Assembly: GCF_034932105.1 (NCBI RefSeq)
Contig: NZ_JAYGIG010000013.1
Coordinates: forward strand, 1-64,000
Length of the DNA stretch: 64,000 nucleotides
Reading direction: 5' to 3'
Source: Leptothoe sp034932105
GTDB taxonomy: Bacteria; Cyanobacteriota; Cyanobacteriia; Phormidesmidales; Phormidesmidaceae
A program made the translations under genes and the position numbers. Shown here piece by piece: positions 34,282-43,270 of this stretch. The stretch's first letter is position 1. Every line of letters starts with the position of its first letter. Under the pieces are notes generated by a model, which made no database searches, was not told the DNA's origin, and saw only the letters and a list, made by a program, of their open reading frames with translations.

Positions 34282-35436
34282 ATGAATAAGTGGTATCGGT
34301 TTACGTTGGTTGCGGCGTTGGTTGCTGTAATAGTCGTAGCTGTACGAACATGTCAGTCATCAAGTGACACCCTAGAAAGTCTTCAGAATCAAGCGAGTAC
34401 CGCTCAGACTGAGGCACTGTTAACCCTGAAAGATGTCACCCTAGAGCAGCCTGACGAAAATGGGGGGCTGCTTTGGCGTGTTAAGGCTGAGGAGGCTTCC
34501 TATAGCCCAGATCGGCGTTTGGCCAATCTTAAGTCTCCCGAGGGTGAGCTGTTTCAGGATGGCAAAGTGATCTATCGGGTCAAGGCCGATCAAGGTGAGA
34601 TTCGTGAGGATGGCAAGGCCATATTTTTGCAGGGCAATATTGTGGCTACGAATCCAGACAACCAGCTGACCATTAAGGGAAATAGCCTAGAATGGACCCC
34701 CGAGGAAGATCTGCTGCTGGTGCGAGATAGCATTACGGGCAATAACCCCCAGCTTCAGGCCAAGGCTCAGGAAGCAAGGCTGTTTAACAAAACCAAACGC
34801 CTGGAGCTGTTCAAGGGGGTGGTGGCCATGACTAAGCAAGAGCCTTGGATCAGCTTTAAGTCAGAAAAACTCGTGTGGCAGCTAGACGAAGAAAAGCTGG
34901 AGACGGACGTGCCGTTGCTGATGGAGCGGTATGTTTCTAAAACCGATCGGACGGTAACGGAGCGGTTAGTCGGGAAGCAGGGGAAGTTTGATTTGGTCAA
35001 ACAGCAGGCCACAGTGCAGCAGCAGGTTCAGCTCAATGCGCTGAAAATTCCTCTGCAAACCAACAGTGACCTGGCGGTGTGGAATGTGAAAGAAGGCACC
35101 GTGGTGATTGATAAACCTTTGCAAATTCAGTACCCTAAGCGTAAACTCACCGCCAATGCCAATCAGGGACGGCTCAATTTGAATACCCAGATTGTGGACC
35201 TCAAGGGCAATGTGCGGGCTTTAGGCCAAGCCAAGCAATCCCTGCTGACGGCGGATGAGATGACTTGGAATATCCAAACCCAGGATGTGGAGGGTCGTGG
35301 CAATGTTGCTTACCAACAGCAAGACCCGGTTGCCACGGTCAATGGCGATCGGGCTGTGGGTAACCTAGAGCGGCAGACGGTGGTGGTTACGGGGCAGGAT
35401 GTAGTGACTGAGATTGTGCCCCAGGGGCTTGAATAA
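34282..35436 (+). CDS. lptC: LPS export periplasmic protein LptC
   Basis: 384 residues. An N-terminal anchor (FTLVAALVAVIVVAV, ~8-22) is followed by a periplasmic LptC/OstA-type beta-rich region with the recurring pattern of short strands: LLTLKDVTLEQPDENGGLLW, KVIYRVKADQGEIREDGKAI, FLQGNIVATNPDN, LTANANQGRLNL. It is about twice the length of enterobacterial LptC, as is usual in cyanobacteria. Role: it passes LPS-like lipid from the inner membrane toward the outer-membrane transporter. Its 3' end overlaps the convergent carboxypeptidase gene by 50 bases. Confidence 0.88.
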   Translation: MNKWYRFTLVAALVAVIVVAVRTCQSSSDTLESLQNQASTAQTEALLTLKDVTLEQPDENGGLLWRVKAEEASYSPDRRLANLKSPEGELFQDGKVIYRVKADQGEIREDGKAIFLQGNIVATNPDNQLTIKGNSLEWTPEEDLLLVRDSITGNNPQLQAKAQEARLFNKTKRLELFKGVVAMTKQEPWISFKSEKLVWQLDEEKLETDVPLLMERYVSKTDRTVTERLVGKQGKFDLVKQQATVQQQVQLNALKIPLQTNSDLAVWNVKEGTVVIDKPLQIQYPKRKLTANANQGRLNLNTQIVDLKGNVRALGQAKQSLLTADEMTWNIQTQDVEGRGNVAYQQQDPVATVNGDRAVGNLERQTVVVTGQDVVTEIVPQGLE

Positions 35437-36808
35437 TTTCGTTGCGTTTGGTGTCCCCCAGGCGGTAAGGGTCTTGATTGAACTGGAGGGTGGCTTTGAT
35501 TTGGTTTGGGAGCTGATTGGCTTTTCCCCATTGTTGTTCGAGGGCAGTTAGGAGGCGATCTTGGCGCGATCGCAACGTCTCTAAGCCGTTACCATAATTA
35601 ACGATGGCAAACCAAACGATACCCTTTTTCTCCGTCGGAAAGGCTCCGGCCAAGGCACTAACCACCGCCAAGCTCCCGGTTTTAACCGTCGCATTAACCG
35701 GAATATTGCGGTCGATCAGGGTGCCTACATCCGTGCCTGACACTGGGAACAGGTCCGCAAAATTGAGATTCTTGGTCTGGAGTCGGTCTTGAATGCCCTG
35801 CATCAAGATAATGACGGCCTGAGCAGAAAGCTGATTGTCTTCCCCTAAACCAGACCCATTCACTAGGCTGATTTCCCCAGGTGTCACCCCAATCTGTTCA
35901 GCAATTTTCACCACATTGGCCGGACCGCCTGCCAGGGTAGAGAGCATCTCCGCCATCACATTATTGCTGTAGATATTCATAGCCTTGAGAATGACCGCCA
36001 GAGGCAAAGACTTATGACGAATCAGCCAGCCCGATGCCTGCTCGATGGTGGGGGCGGCAGAGACGACCTGCACCGGTCCTTGAATCTGCAGTGTCGGTTT
36101 GGGCGTACCGGTTGGCAGGGTGGCGTATTGTGTCTCCACCGCCCCCCCCCAGGTGGCAGAGTTCATTGACTGTTTGAGTAGTTCCCCCGACACCAATGGG
36201 TCCGTATTGAAATTCATCACAAACCGATCGATCACAATCAGGCTGCCCGTCACCCGTTGAATCCCCAACTGCTGCAATGAATTGCCCAGAGTGATTCCCT
36301 CTTCCCACACAAACAGGGGATCATAGGCCCCTTTAATAATCAGATCGCCCTGGAGGGTGCCATTGGCGATGGTGCCTTGCCAGCCCACAAACGTCTCAAA
36401 CTGATGCTCCACACCATAGGTTTCCAGGACAGCCAGGGTGGTGGCTATCTTGGTGAGGGAGGCTGCCGGTAAGCGGCGAGACTCCTGATGGTGAGCCGCC
36501 GGATAGCGCCCCACATTCACCGCCACACTTTGTTGACTGGCAGAAAAGCCCAATCCGGCCAGGCCAGCCACATAATCATTGAGAATTTTTTCAGCCGCCG
36601 GATCCGCCGCTAGGCGCTGCTGCAGCCAGGGAGAATCCCAGGTGGGACGGATATCGATGGTAGCAAGGTTAACACTGGTAAGAGGCTGCCAGGGGCGAGG
36701 ACCAATCAGAGCAGAAATAAAGGCTAGAGGTAAAAGCCAGTTCACAGTAGATGAGTAGTGTAGGTGGGTATGGGGGGAGTTAAGGTGGCTGAGTATCAGC
36801 GGTTTCAC
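35387..36808 (-). CDS. dacB: D-alanyl-D-alanine carboxypeptidase, S13 (DacB) family
   Basis: Periplasmic penicillin-binding carboxypeptidase/endopeptidase. Active-site motifs are present in order: SxxK in PAASLTKIATTLAV, SxN in IYSNNVMAEMLS and KTG in ATVKTGSLAVVSA. A signal-type segment (VNWLLPLAFISALIGPRP) lies near the N-terminus; the GTG at 36808 or the GTG beginning that segment (36742) may be the start, and no good ribosome-binding site settles this. A nine-base C/G homopolymer runs at 36142-36150 in the coding sequence. It is opposed to lptC, overlapping its end. Likely trims pentapeptides in new peptidoglycan. Confidence 0.93.
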   Translation of the reverse strand: MKPLILSHLNSPHTHLHYSSTVNWLLPLAFISALIGPRPWQPLTSVNLATIDIRPTWDSPWLQQRLAADPAAEKILNDYVAGLAGLGFSASQQSVAVNVGRYPAAHHQESRRLPAASLTKIATTLAVLETYGVEHQFETFVGWQGTIANGTLQGDLIIKGAYDPLFVWEEGITLGNSLQQLGIQRVTGSLIVIDRFVMNFNTDPLVSGELLKQSMNSATWGGAVETQYATLPTGTPKPTLQIQGPVQVVSAAPTIEQASGWLIRHKSLPLAVILKAMNIYSNNVMAEMLSTLAGGPANVVKIAEQIGVTPGEISLVNGSGLGEDNQLSAQAVIILMQGIQDRLQTKNLNFADLFPVSGTDVGTLIDRNIPVNATVKTGSLAVVSALAGAFPTEKKGIVWFAIVNYGNGLETLRSRQDRLLTALEQQWGKANQLPNQIKATLQFNQDPYRLGDTKRNEIIQAPGAQSQSLHPAP

Positions 36809-36900
36809 TGGCTAAAGATACACTAGGAAGGAAGGCTATGCCCATGGTCAACTGGGTAATAGGTAATTGGGCGTAGAAATATTGACTAGGAATAGTGGCT

Positions 36901-37563
36901 ATGGCTAAGGCGGACGAGAATCAATGGTTACGGCGATTGCCATTGATCGTAGGCATGGTGGGAGGCACATTGCTCATGGTCAATCGGTTGCTGACACCAA
37001 TGGTGACCGACTCCCAGGCGCGGGCCGATGTGGTAGGCGTATTTCTCAGCGCAATTTTGATTTTGACCACCTTACTCTGGCAGCAGATTCAGCCGGTTTT
37101 GCCCGAGGCTGTCATCCTAGAGGGGGAAGAGGGCTTTGTGCTGGCCGACGATCTGTCGGATGCCGTAGCAACCGAACTAGCCTGGGCCTCACACCTATTA
37201 CTGACCAATACGGTTACCCGGTCCCTGGTGGCCTATGCCGATGGTCAGGTGCTGATGCGGCGGGGGGTGCTAGGGCCTGCTAAAGAGGTGGAGATAGGGC
37301 CAATTTTAGAGCGAGTGCTGACCCAAAAAAAGCCAGTCTATTTAGTGAGTCTGAAGCTTTACCCTGGCAAAGTTGAATTTAACTATTTACCCGAAAACAC
37401 CCAGGGCATTATTTGCCAACCCATGGGGAATAATGGCGTGTTGATTTTAGGGGCCAATGCCCCCCGCAGCTATACCAAGCAAGATGAAGCTTGGGTGGAG
37501 GGGATTGCCGATAAGCTGGGGGCGAGTTTAGATGCTGTTGTCACATCCCAGGTGACAATATAA
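36901..37563 (+). CDS. Cofactor assembly of complex C protein B (CCB2/CCB4 type)
   Basis: 220 residues with two N-terminal membrane helices (LPLIVGMVGGTLLMVNRLL and VVGVFLSAILILTTLLW) and a soluble domain (ELAWASHLLLTNTVTRSLV, GILGPAKEVE-like region, IICQPMGNNGVLILGANAPRSY). The pattern fits CCB2/CCB4, membrane proteins needed to attach heme ci to cytochrome b6 of the b6f complex. A GTG at 36895 adds only two residues; I chose ATG 36901. It stands alone between dacB and the YciI-like gene. Confidence 0.85.
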   Translation: MAKADENQWLRRLPLIVGMVGGTLLMVNRLLTPMVTDSQARADVVGVFLSAILILTTLLWQQIQPVLPEAVILEGEEGFVLADDLSDAVATELAWASHLLLTNTVTRSLVAYADGQVLMRRGVLGPAKEVEIGPILERVLTQKKPVYLVSLKLYPGKVEFNYLPENTQGIICQPMGNNGVLILGANAPRSYTKQDEAWVEGIADKLGASLDAVVTSQVTI

Positions 37564-37637
37564 ACCACAGGTAGCCAAAGATTTTGTATTCTGACAATTG
37601 TGCTACTTATTTAGACCCGTGACAGGAGCAACAAGCC

Positions 37638-37907
37638 ATGGCCAAGTTTGTGATGTGGGGCAGCTATTGCGAGAACGCGTTGGAAAAGCGTACGCCCTAC
37701 CGAGCCGATCACCTGGCAGGACTCCAGGAGCAAAAAGAAAAAGGTCTACTGACTTCTCTGGGGCCGACTACGGATAACAGCAAAGTTTTTGGTACTTACG
37801 AAGCTGAGTCTGAAGCCATAGTCCGACAGCTAGTGGAGAATGATCCCTATTGGCTCAATGGTATTTGGACCGAATACGAAGTATACGAGTGGAATCAGGT
37901 GTTTTAG
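37638..37907 (+). CDS. YciI-like protein
   Basis: 89-residue ferredoxin-fold protein. The starting strand FVMWGSYCENALEKR, the helix RADHLAGLQEQKEKGLL, and strand SLGPTTDNSKVFGTYEAES followed by LVENDPYWLNGIWTEYEVYEWNQ match the YCII/DUF-type family. YciI proteins are small dimers with an unclear, possibly stress-linked, catalytic role. A CAGGAGCA ribosome-binding site precedes the ATG. Confidence 0.88.
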   Translation: MAKFVMWGSYCENALEKRTPYRADHLAGLQEQKEKGLLTSLGPTTDNSKVFGTYEAESEAIVRQLVENDPYWLNGIWTEYEVYEWNQVF

Positions 37908-38022
37908 TTTAGATTGAGAACTACCGAAGGGAAGGCTGACAACCTAAGTATTTTCCAATTTATCCGGAGGAGTGAGCATGCCAAATGGGTATACAGATCT
38001 GTAAGTAGGCTGTATACCCTGG

Positions 38023-38757
38023 ATGAATATGATGCAATCGGAGTCAAAAATTGCGTTACTAATTGATGCAGATAATGCACCTTCTCCAAAAATTGATGCC
38101 ATCTTGGCAGAGGTTGCTAAATATGGCGTGGCTAATATCCGTAGGGCCTATGGCAATTGGAAAAACTCTAACCTTCGAGGGTGGGAGAGTTGTCTGCATG
38201 ACTACGCGATCCAGCCTATTCAACAGTTTGACTATACCAAGGGTAAAAATGCAACTGATGCTGCCCTGATTATTGATGCCATGGATTTGTTATACACACA
38301 GAAATTAGATGCATTTGCATTGGTATCTAGTGACTGTGATTTTACGCCACTAGTCATGAGAATTCTCACAAGTGGCCTTAAGGTCTATGGTTTTGGAGAA
38401 AAGAAAACACCTGCACCGTTTGTTTCAGCTTGTTCGATATTCTTATATCTTGAAACCATTGATCAATTAGCTGATATAGAGGCATCAAAGATGTCTACTA
38501 ATGAGAGAAAAACACCTCAGGAGCTTAAACAAGATACGAAACTGATGAATCTGTTAAGAGGGGCTGTTTCCAGTACTCGAGAAGACGATGGGTGGTCTCG
38601 ATTATCTGTTATAGGAGCACATATAGCTAATCAAGCATCTTTTGAATCTCGTAACTATGGTTATGCCAAGTTGAGCAGCATGTTTGAGGCGATTGACTTA
38701 TTCGAGATGCGTAGAAAAGATAAAGGTGTTTATGTAAAGACTAAAAAGAAGAAATAG
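38023..38757 (+). CDS. NYN domain protein with C-terminal OST-HTH/LOTUS domain
   Basis: 244 residues. The N-terminal half is a PIN-like NYN domain with acidic candidates in ALLIDADNAPSPK, KGKNATDAALIIDAMDLL and FALVSSDCDFTPLV. The C-terminal ~85 residues (KLMNLLRGAVSSTREDDGW, RLSVIGAHIANQ, YGYAKLSSMFEAIDLFEMRR) fit an OST-HTH/LOTUS fold, a module proposed to bind RNA. Together they suggest an RNA nuclease or regulator. The gene is markedly more A/T-rich than its neighbours, a hint of transfer. Alternative ATGs lie at 38029 and 38032. Confidence 0.88.
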   Translation: MNMMQSESKIALLIDADNAPSPKIDAILAEVAKYGVANIRRAYGNWKNSNLRGWESCLHDYAIQPIQQFDYTKGKNATDAALIIDAMDLLYTQKLDAFALVSSDCDFTPLVMRILTSGLKVYGFGEKKTPAPFVSACSIFLYLETIDQLADIEASKMSTNERKTPQELKQDTKLMNLLRGAVSSTREDDGWSRLSVIGAHIANQASFESRNYGYAKLSSMFEAIDLFEMRRKDKGVYVKTKKKK

Positions 38758-38767
38758 ATCTTCTCAA

Positions 38768-39169
38768 CTAAGTTGTTTGAGTAAACTCTTTCTTTAAAGT
38801 TGTTAAGATTGTTGGAACTTCATGAAGTCGTTTGTAACGCGACCATAGAGAAAATGGTTTTGAGAGGTCGTAGAGCGAATTTTCTAGTTTGCAAAACATG
38901 AAATCACTACCGTTGGTGACCATGCCAAAAGCTGGTTGTGTCTCACCAGCAGTCATGTAGGCTAGACATTGGGGAAGGACCATATCTACAGCGAATTTGG
39001 AGCGTTTTGCTTCAACTGTAAGCACCCCCATTAAATTGCAAACAACTAAGACATCCATCCGACCTCGATAAATTTCATCACGTTCCGTGACTTTTACCTG
39101 TACAGGGACTTCCGAATGAACGAGCAAAGGGGCGTCCTGAAACCCCAATCGCTCTAATAACGGAGCCAC
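38768..39169 (-). pseudogene. Truncated PD-(D/E)XK restriction-like protein (HsdR-N type)
   Basis: 133 residues from a GTG. YRGRMDVLVV followed by LTVEAKRSKF gives the D...ExK core of PD-(D/E)XK nucleases, and CLAYMTAGETQPAFGMVTNGSDF is typical of the type I restriction R-subunit N-terminal family common in cyanobacteria. Members usually have ~70-80 more N-terminal residues. Here an in-frame TAA sits only a dozen codons upstream of the GTG, so the front is missing. It is convergent with the NYN/OST-HTH gene (10-base gap) and faces the GT2 promoter. It could be a short functional nuclease or a remnant; I lean to remnant. Confidence 0.6.
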
Positions 39170-39271
39170 GATAGAGAGAAGGATTGGCCACAGCTGGTTC
39201 AGCGGTTAGTTGAGGATGGGGAATGTTAGTGTTTATTTATAATGGCCCCCATATTTAGTTAAGAACCCATC

Positions 39272-40264
39272 ATGGTGACTTCCCCCAGTCTAATTGCCCC
39301 AGTTATTAGCCGCTGCGAGCTATCGGTGGTCGTGCCGGTTTATAACGAGTACGAAAGTATTCCGTTGCTGGTGGATAAAATTACTGGGGTGGCGCAGCTG
39401 ATGGATGTGCCCTATGAGCTGATTTGCGTCGATGATGGTTCCACCGATGGGTCGGCGGAGTTACTCAAAACCTTAGCTAAGGAGCGCCATGACCTGCGGG
39501 TGATTTTGCTGCGGCGCAACTATGGGCAGACACCGGCCATGGCGGCCGGGTTCAACTATGCCAGGGGGCGGGTGATTGTAACCCTAGACGGTGATTTGCA
39601 AAATGAGCCAGCGGATATTGCCACGGTTTACCAGAAGCTGAATGAGGGGTATGACCTGGTGAGTGGCTGGCGCAAAAACCGTCAGGATAATGCGGTGACA
39701 CGACTGCTGCCGTCAAAAATTGCTAATTGGCTGATTGCCGGAGTAACGGGGGTAAGACTCCATGACTATGGCTGTTCCCTCAAGGCATACAGTGCTGATG
39801 TGGTGAAGGATATGAACCTCTATGGTGAGCTGCATCGCTTTTTGCCAGCCTTGGCCTACATAGAGGGGGCTCGCATTAGTGAAGTGCCGGTGCGTCATCA
39901 TGCTCGTCAGTTTGGCCAAAGCAAGTATGGTTTGGGCCGGACGTTTCGAGTGGCCCTAGATCTGATGACCATCTACTTCATGAAGACGTTTTTGACCCGG
40001 CCCATGCATGTGTTTGGCCCATTTGGGGCACTTTCGGTGGTGACAGGCCTGGGGCTGAGTCTCTACCTGGCGTTTGTCAAATTTATCTTGCAGGCTGAAA
40101 TCGGGGACCGTCCCCTCCTATTGCTGGCGGTGGTGCTGTTTATTTCAGGGATTCAGCTGTTGAGTGTGGGACTGTTGGCTGAGTTAATGATGCGTACTTA
40201 CCATGAGTCCCAGCAACGTCCCATCTATCGGGTACGGGAAGTGGTAGGTGGAAAAGTGCCTTAA
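39272..40264 (+). CDS. Family 2 glycosyltransferase (polyprenyl-phosphate type)
   Basis: 330 residues. The GT-A domain has LSVVVPVYNEYESIP, CVDDGSTDGSAELL with the first acidic pair, VTLDGDLQNEPADIA with D-x-D, and SGWRKNRQD. The two C-terminal membrane segments (FGALSVVTGLGLSLYLAFV and LLLLAVVLFISGIQLLSVGL) and the ending typical of GtrB/ArnC/DPM-like enzymes indicate transfer of a sugar to a polyprenyl phosphate at the membrane. Substrate unknown. It is divergent to the truncated nuclease and convergent to the DUF4346 gene. Confidence 0.93.
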   Translation: MVTSPSLIAPVISRCELSVVVPVYNEYESIPLLVDKITGVAQLMDVPYELICVDDGSTDGSAELLKTLAKERHDLRVILLRRNYGQTPAMAAGFNYARGRVIVTLDGDLQNEPADIATVYQKLNEGYDLVSGWRKNRQDNAVTRLLPSKIANWLIAGVTGVRLHDYGCSLKAYSADVVKDMNLYGELHRFLPALAYIEGARISEVPVRHHARQFGQSKYGLGRTFRVALDLMTIYFMKTFLTRPMHVFGPFGALSVVTGLGLSLYLAFVKFILQAEIGDRPLLLLAVVLFISGIQLLSVGLLAELMMRTYHESQQRPIYRVREVVGGKVP

Positions 40265-40288
40265 TCTTGTCCTTTAATCTTGAACGCT

Positions 40289-40696
40289 TTAATCTTGCAC
40301 ATACGGTTCACCGTTAATTAAGGCCAGTTCTGCCCTGACAAACTCTCGGCCAAGGTAGGCGGCATGGTCTAGATAGCTTATGGGACAAGGGTTATCTTTG
40401 TCTTCAAAGATTTTTATACAGAGTTCTTTGGCGGTACGGCCTTGGTAGATGTGAGTTTCTTGGCGGGGCTGGTTGTTTTTCTTGGCAATTAGGGGTTTAC
40501 CGGTGTCTGGATCACAGGCTAGACCTTTATCGTTAATGACATTGGTGAAGTGTTTGGCGCAGATCAGACCCTGCTCTGTATCTAGATAGATTAAAAAATA
40601 GCCGTCTGGGTCTAGGGCAATAAACCGTTTCGATAGTTTGTCGTCCAATGTTTGGAGGTCAGTCGCAGACGGGGGACTATTGTGGCTGATGGTCAT
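40289..40696 (-). CDS. DUF4346 family protein
   Basis: 135 residues, soluble. ALDPDGYFLIYLDTEQGLICAKH, TGKPLIAKK and ETHIYQGRTAKELCIKIFED match the cyanobacterial DUF4346 pattern, often tied to or fused with thymidylate-kinase-like or pterin proteins. The function is not established. It ends convergently with the GT2 gene, 25 bases away. Confidence 0.8.
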   Translation of the reverse strand: MTISHNSPPSATDLQTLDDKLSKRFIALDPDGYFLIYLDTEQGLICAKHFTNVINDKGLACDPDTGKPLIAKKNNQPRQETHIYQGRTAKELCIKIFEDKDNPCPISYLDHAAYLGREFVRAELALINGEPYVQD

Positions 40697-40928
40697 GGTG
40701 ATGGGGTCGTTACGGGTTGCGCCGCCGTAGCCGATGCATGTGGCTTTCAGCGAGTACCTGAGCTATGGGGGCCGAGTTTTTGGGTAGGGGTCTATTCTAT
40801 CGTGGGGATTATGGAATTTGCCGTTGCTGATTGAGGGGATAAACCGGTGTGTCAGAAACGCTATACGTCGGTATCTGACAGATGAAATCATCCCGAGGAT
40901 CGACAACGGCTATAGGTTTATCAGGGGC

Positions 40929-42155
40929 TTACGGGTCTGCTGGGGCTTGCTCTGGACTTTCCTTTTGGAGCAAGGGCTTGAGGGGTAAGTCTGCGTTAAT
41001 GGCTTCGATTTCTTGCTGTTCGGCGCTGTTGATGCGGTCGATGTAGTTATCGAGTACCTGGGTCAGGGTGGGGTGGTAGAACCGATGCAGACTGTAGTTG
41101 GGGGCAGCAGGAAAGCCGCGTCGTTTTTTGTGGCGGCCACCGGCACCGGGGTCAAATAGCTGAATGCCGTTACTAATACCCCAGTCGATGGGTTCGTAGT
41201 AACAAGCGTTGAAGTGGAGGTGATTGTATTCTTCTATGGCCCCCCAGTAGCGTCCATAGAGGCGTTCGCCCTTGGTGAGGCAAAAGGACATGCCGATGGG
41301 GTCGTTGCTGTTCTCAGTGTAGGCGGCGAATACGACTGTGCGATCGCAATACTCCGGATACAGCTGCTGAAAAAATCGACGAGTTAAATACTTACTCCCC
41401 CACCAGCCAAACTTGTCACAGGTATCACTGTAAAAGTCGTAAACCAAATTACACAGAGTGTCCGACAGGCCATCCCCGGTGTGCACCTCAAAATGTAGTC
41501 CGGCCTTAGTAACAGAATTACGCTCGCGCTTGATGTTACGCCGCTGATTGGCATTAAACCGAGCCAAATAGTCATCAAAGGTGGTGTAGCCTTCATTTTT
41601 CCAAATGTAGCTATGGTGTAGCCATTTTTGAAAGCCGAGGGATTCCAGATTGCTGCGCCAGGTGGGGTCCGCATAGAGAAAATGACAGCCTGAAATCTGG
41701 TTCTGCCGACAAAACTGATCGATCGCCGCCACCATTACCTGGGTCAGCGTCGCCTCATCTTCCCCGGCCGCGATCAAAAAACGATAGCCTTCAGCGGGGG
41801 TAAACGGCGACATCCCCAACAGCTTCGGATAATAATCAATGCCCAACTGCTCCGCCAAATCAGCCCACTGGTGGTCAAACACAAACTCACCGCGACTGTG
41901 ACCCTTGAGATATAGGGGAGCGGCTGCCACCAGGGTGTCCTGACACCACACGGTCAAATGATTGGGCAGCCAACCCGATTGGGCCACGGTACTGCCAGAG
42001 GTTTCCATGGAATTCAGCCAGAACCACTCCAGAAATGGCGTCTCTAGCGGTTGGGCCATCTGGTCCCAAGCGGTTCGGGGTAGGTCTGCCATGCAGTTGA
42101 CCCAACGCAGCGTATAGTCGGTCAGAGACTGGGGTGGAGTGATGGTTATACCCAT
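40929..42155 (-). CDS. FemAB-like / GNAT-fold acyltransferase (PF04339 type)
   Basis: 408 residues of two GNAT-like halves. CNLVYDFYSDTCDKFGWWGS, LTRRFFQQLYPEY, IGMSFCLTKGERLYGRYWG, LHFNACYYEPIDWGISNG and LFDPGAGGRHKKRRGF are hallmark segments of the PF04339 family, described as peptidoglycan biosynthesis/recognition proteins. It may add an acyl or aminoacyl group to a cell-envelope target or a small molecule. No membrane segment. Alone on its strand; its start is the ATG at 42155. Confidence 0.85.
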   Translation of the reverse strand: MGITITPPQSLTDYTLRWVNCMADLPRTAWDQMAQPLETPFLEWFWLNSMETSGSTVAQSGWLPNHLTVWCQDTLVAAAPLYLKGHSRGEFVFDHQWADLAEQLGIDYYPKLLGMSPFTPAEGYRFLIAAGEDEATLTQVMVAAIDQFCRQNQISGCHFLYADPTWRSNLESLGFQKWLHHSYIWKNEGYTTFDDYLARFNANQRRNIKRERNSVTKAGLHFEVHTGDGLSDTLCNLVYDFYSDTCDKFGWWGSKYLTRRFFQQLYPEYCDRTVVFAAYTENSNDPIGMSFCLTKGERLYGRYWGAIEEYNHLHFNACYYEPIDWGISNGIQLFDPGAGGRHKKRRGFPAAPNYSLHRFYHPTLTQVLDNYIDRINSAEQQEIEAINADLPLKPLLQKESPEQAPADP

Positions 42156-42251
42156 TGCTTAGCAGAGCGGCTTAGTTCACTACGGTAATGTAGCGCGTTT
42201 AGTCTGAAGCATGGGGGATAGGGGTAGGGTTGGTAGAGGGGACCAGGGACG

Positions 42252-42986
42252 CTACTGAACTGATGGGCCTGATCCCTGCCGTTGGTAATTTAAAAAAATT
42301 TCATCCCCCATGGTTTGGCTTGACTTCAGGGTGAATCTGGGAGCCTGGTCCAGGGAAAACCCTTCCCCGTCGCAGGGGGTGGGGGATGTCGCGCCGCCGA
42401 TGATTAGGGGACAAATGGTGAGCCATAGTTCATCGATCACGTCAGCGGCCATCAGCCCAGCCACGAGTTGCCCGCCACCCATCACAAGTACATGGCCCAT
42501 GCCCAGGGTATGGAGTTCCTGTAAAATTTGTGGCCAATGGTATTCCCCAGCGGTTTTAATAGGAGCGATCCAAACCCGATCAAAGCCCGGCTGTTCCCGC
42601 CAATGTTCAGCCCCAGCCTGGGTGGTGAGTAACCAGCGCGGCACCGGCTGCCTAAAAAAATGTGCGTTGGGTACTATACCCCCTGAGCGGGAGCAGACAA
42701 TGTGGGTGGGCTGGGGCGGTTGCTGACGCTGGCAACGGGTTGCTAATAGGGCAGGATCTTTAACCAGAGCGGTGGTGCCGTAGGCCCGCAGGGTGCCTGC
42801 CCCAAACAGGGTCGCGTCTGCAGTTGCTAAGCGTTGTTCTAGATGACGCTGATCGTTGGCCGATGGAAACCTTGCTGCCGTGCCATGGGTATCGCTAATT
42901 TTGCCATCGGCACTCATGGCTAAAATAGCAGTGACATGGGGACGATATCCGGCTGCCGACCTAGACCGTAAAGCTGGGGCTGACAT
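42252..42986 (-). CDS. RibD C-terminal-domain reductase
   Basis: 244-residue dihydrofolate-reductase-like domain, as in the reductase half of RibD: VTAILAMSADGKISDTHG, NDQRHLEQRLATADATLFGAGTLRAYGT, HVLVMGGGQLVAGLMAADVIDELWLT and PLIIGG. No deaminase domain precedes it. In cyanobacteria such a stand-alone protein may complete riboflavin synthesis with a separate deaminase, or act on another pyrimidine or pterin. It is divergent to the histidine kinase gene. Confidence 0.9.
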   Translation of the reverse strand: MSAPALRSRSAAGYRPHVTAILAMSADGKISDTHGTAARFPSANDQRHLEQRLATADATLFGAGTLRAYGTTALVKDPALLATRCQRQQPPQPTHIVCSRSGGIVPNAHFFRQPVPRWLLTTQAGAEHWREQPGFDRVWIAPIKTAGEYHWPQILQELHTLGMGHVLVMGGGQLVAGLMAADVIDELWLTICPLIIGGATSPTPCDGEGFSLDQAPRFTLKSSQTMGDEIFLNYQRQGSGPSVQ

Positions 42987-43270
42987 GTTCTTAACTAAGG
43001 GAGAGACGCTGAGAATATTCGCTCACAAGCAATTAAGTTACCTTTGATAAGGCTTCATCTATGTAAGTGCTATTTCAACTTTTGCCAATGTAGCCGGTAG
43101 ATGGGTAAGACCAGTCGATAAACTAGATGGGTGTTAATACCGGTATCAGTAATAACACTGTGGTTGTATGTATGAACATAGTGAAAGCTGAGATTTTGGT
43201 TCCATGGTTTAACCCTGTGTTTCCTGTTGAAATCAGTGACGGTTCTTTAACTTTAAGTTGTTAGCGGTTT

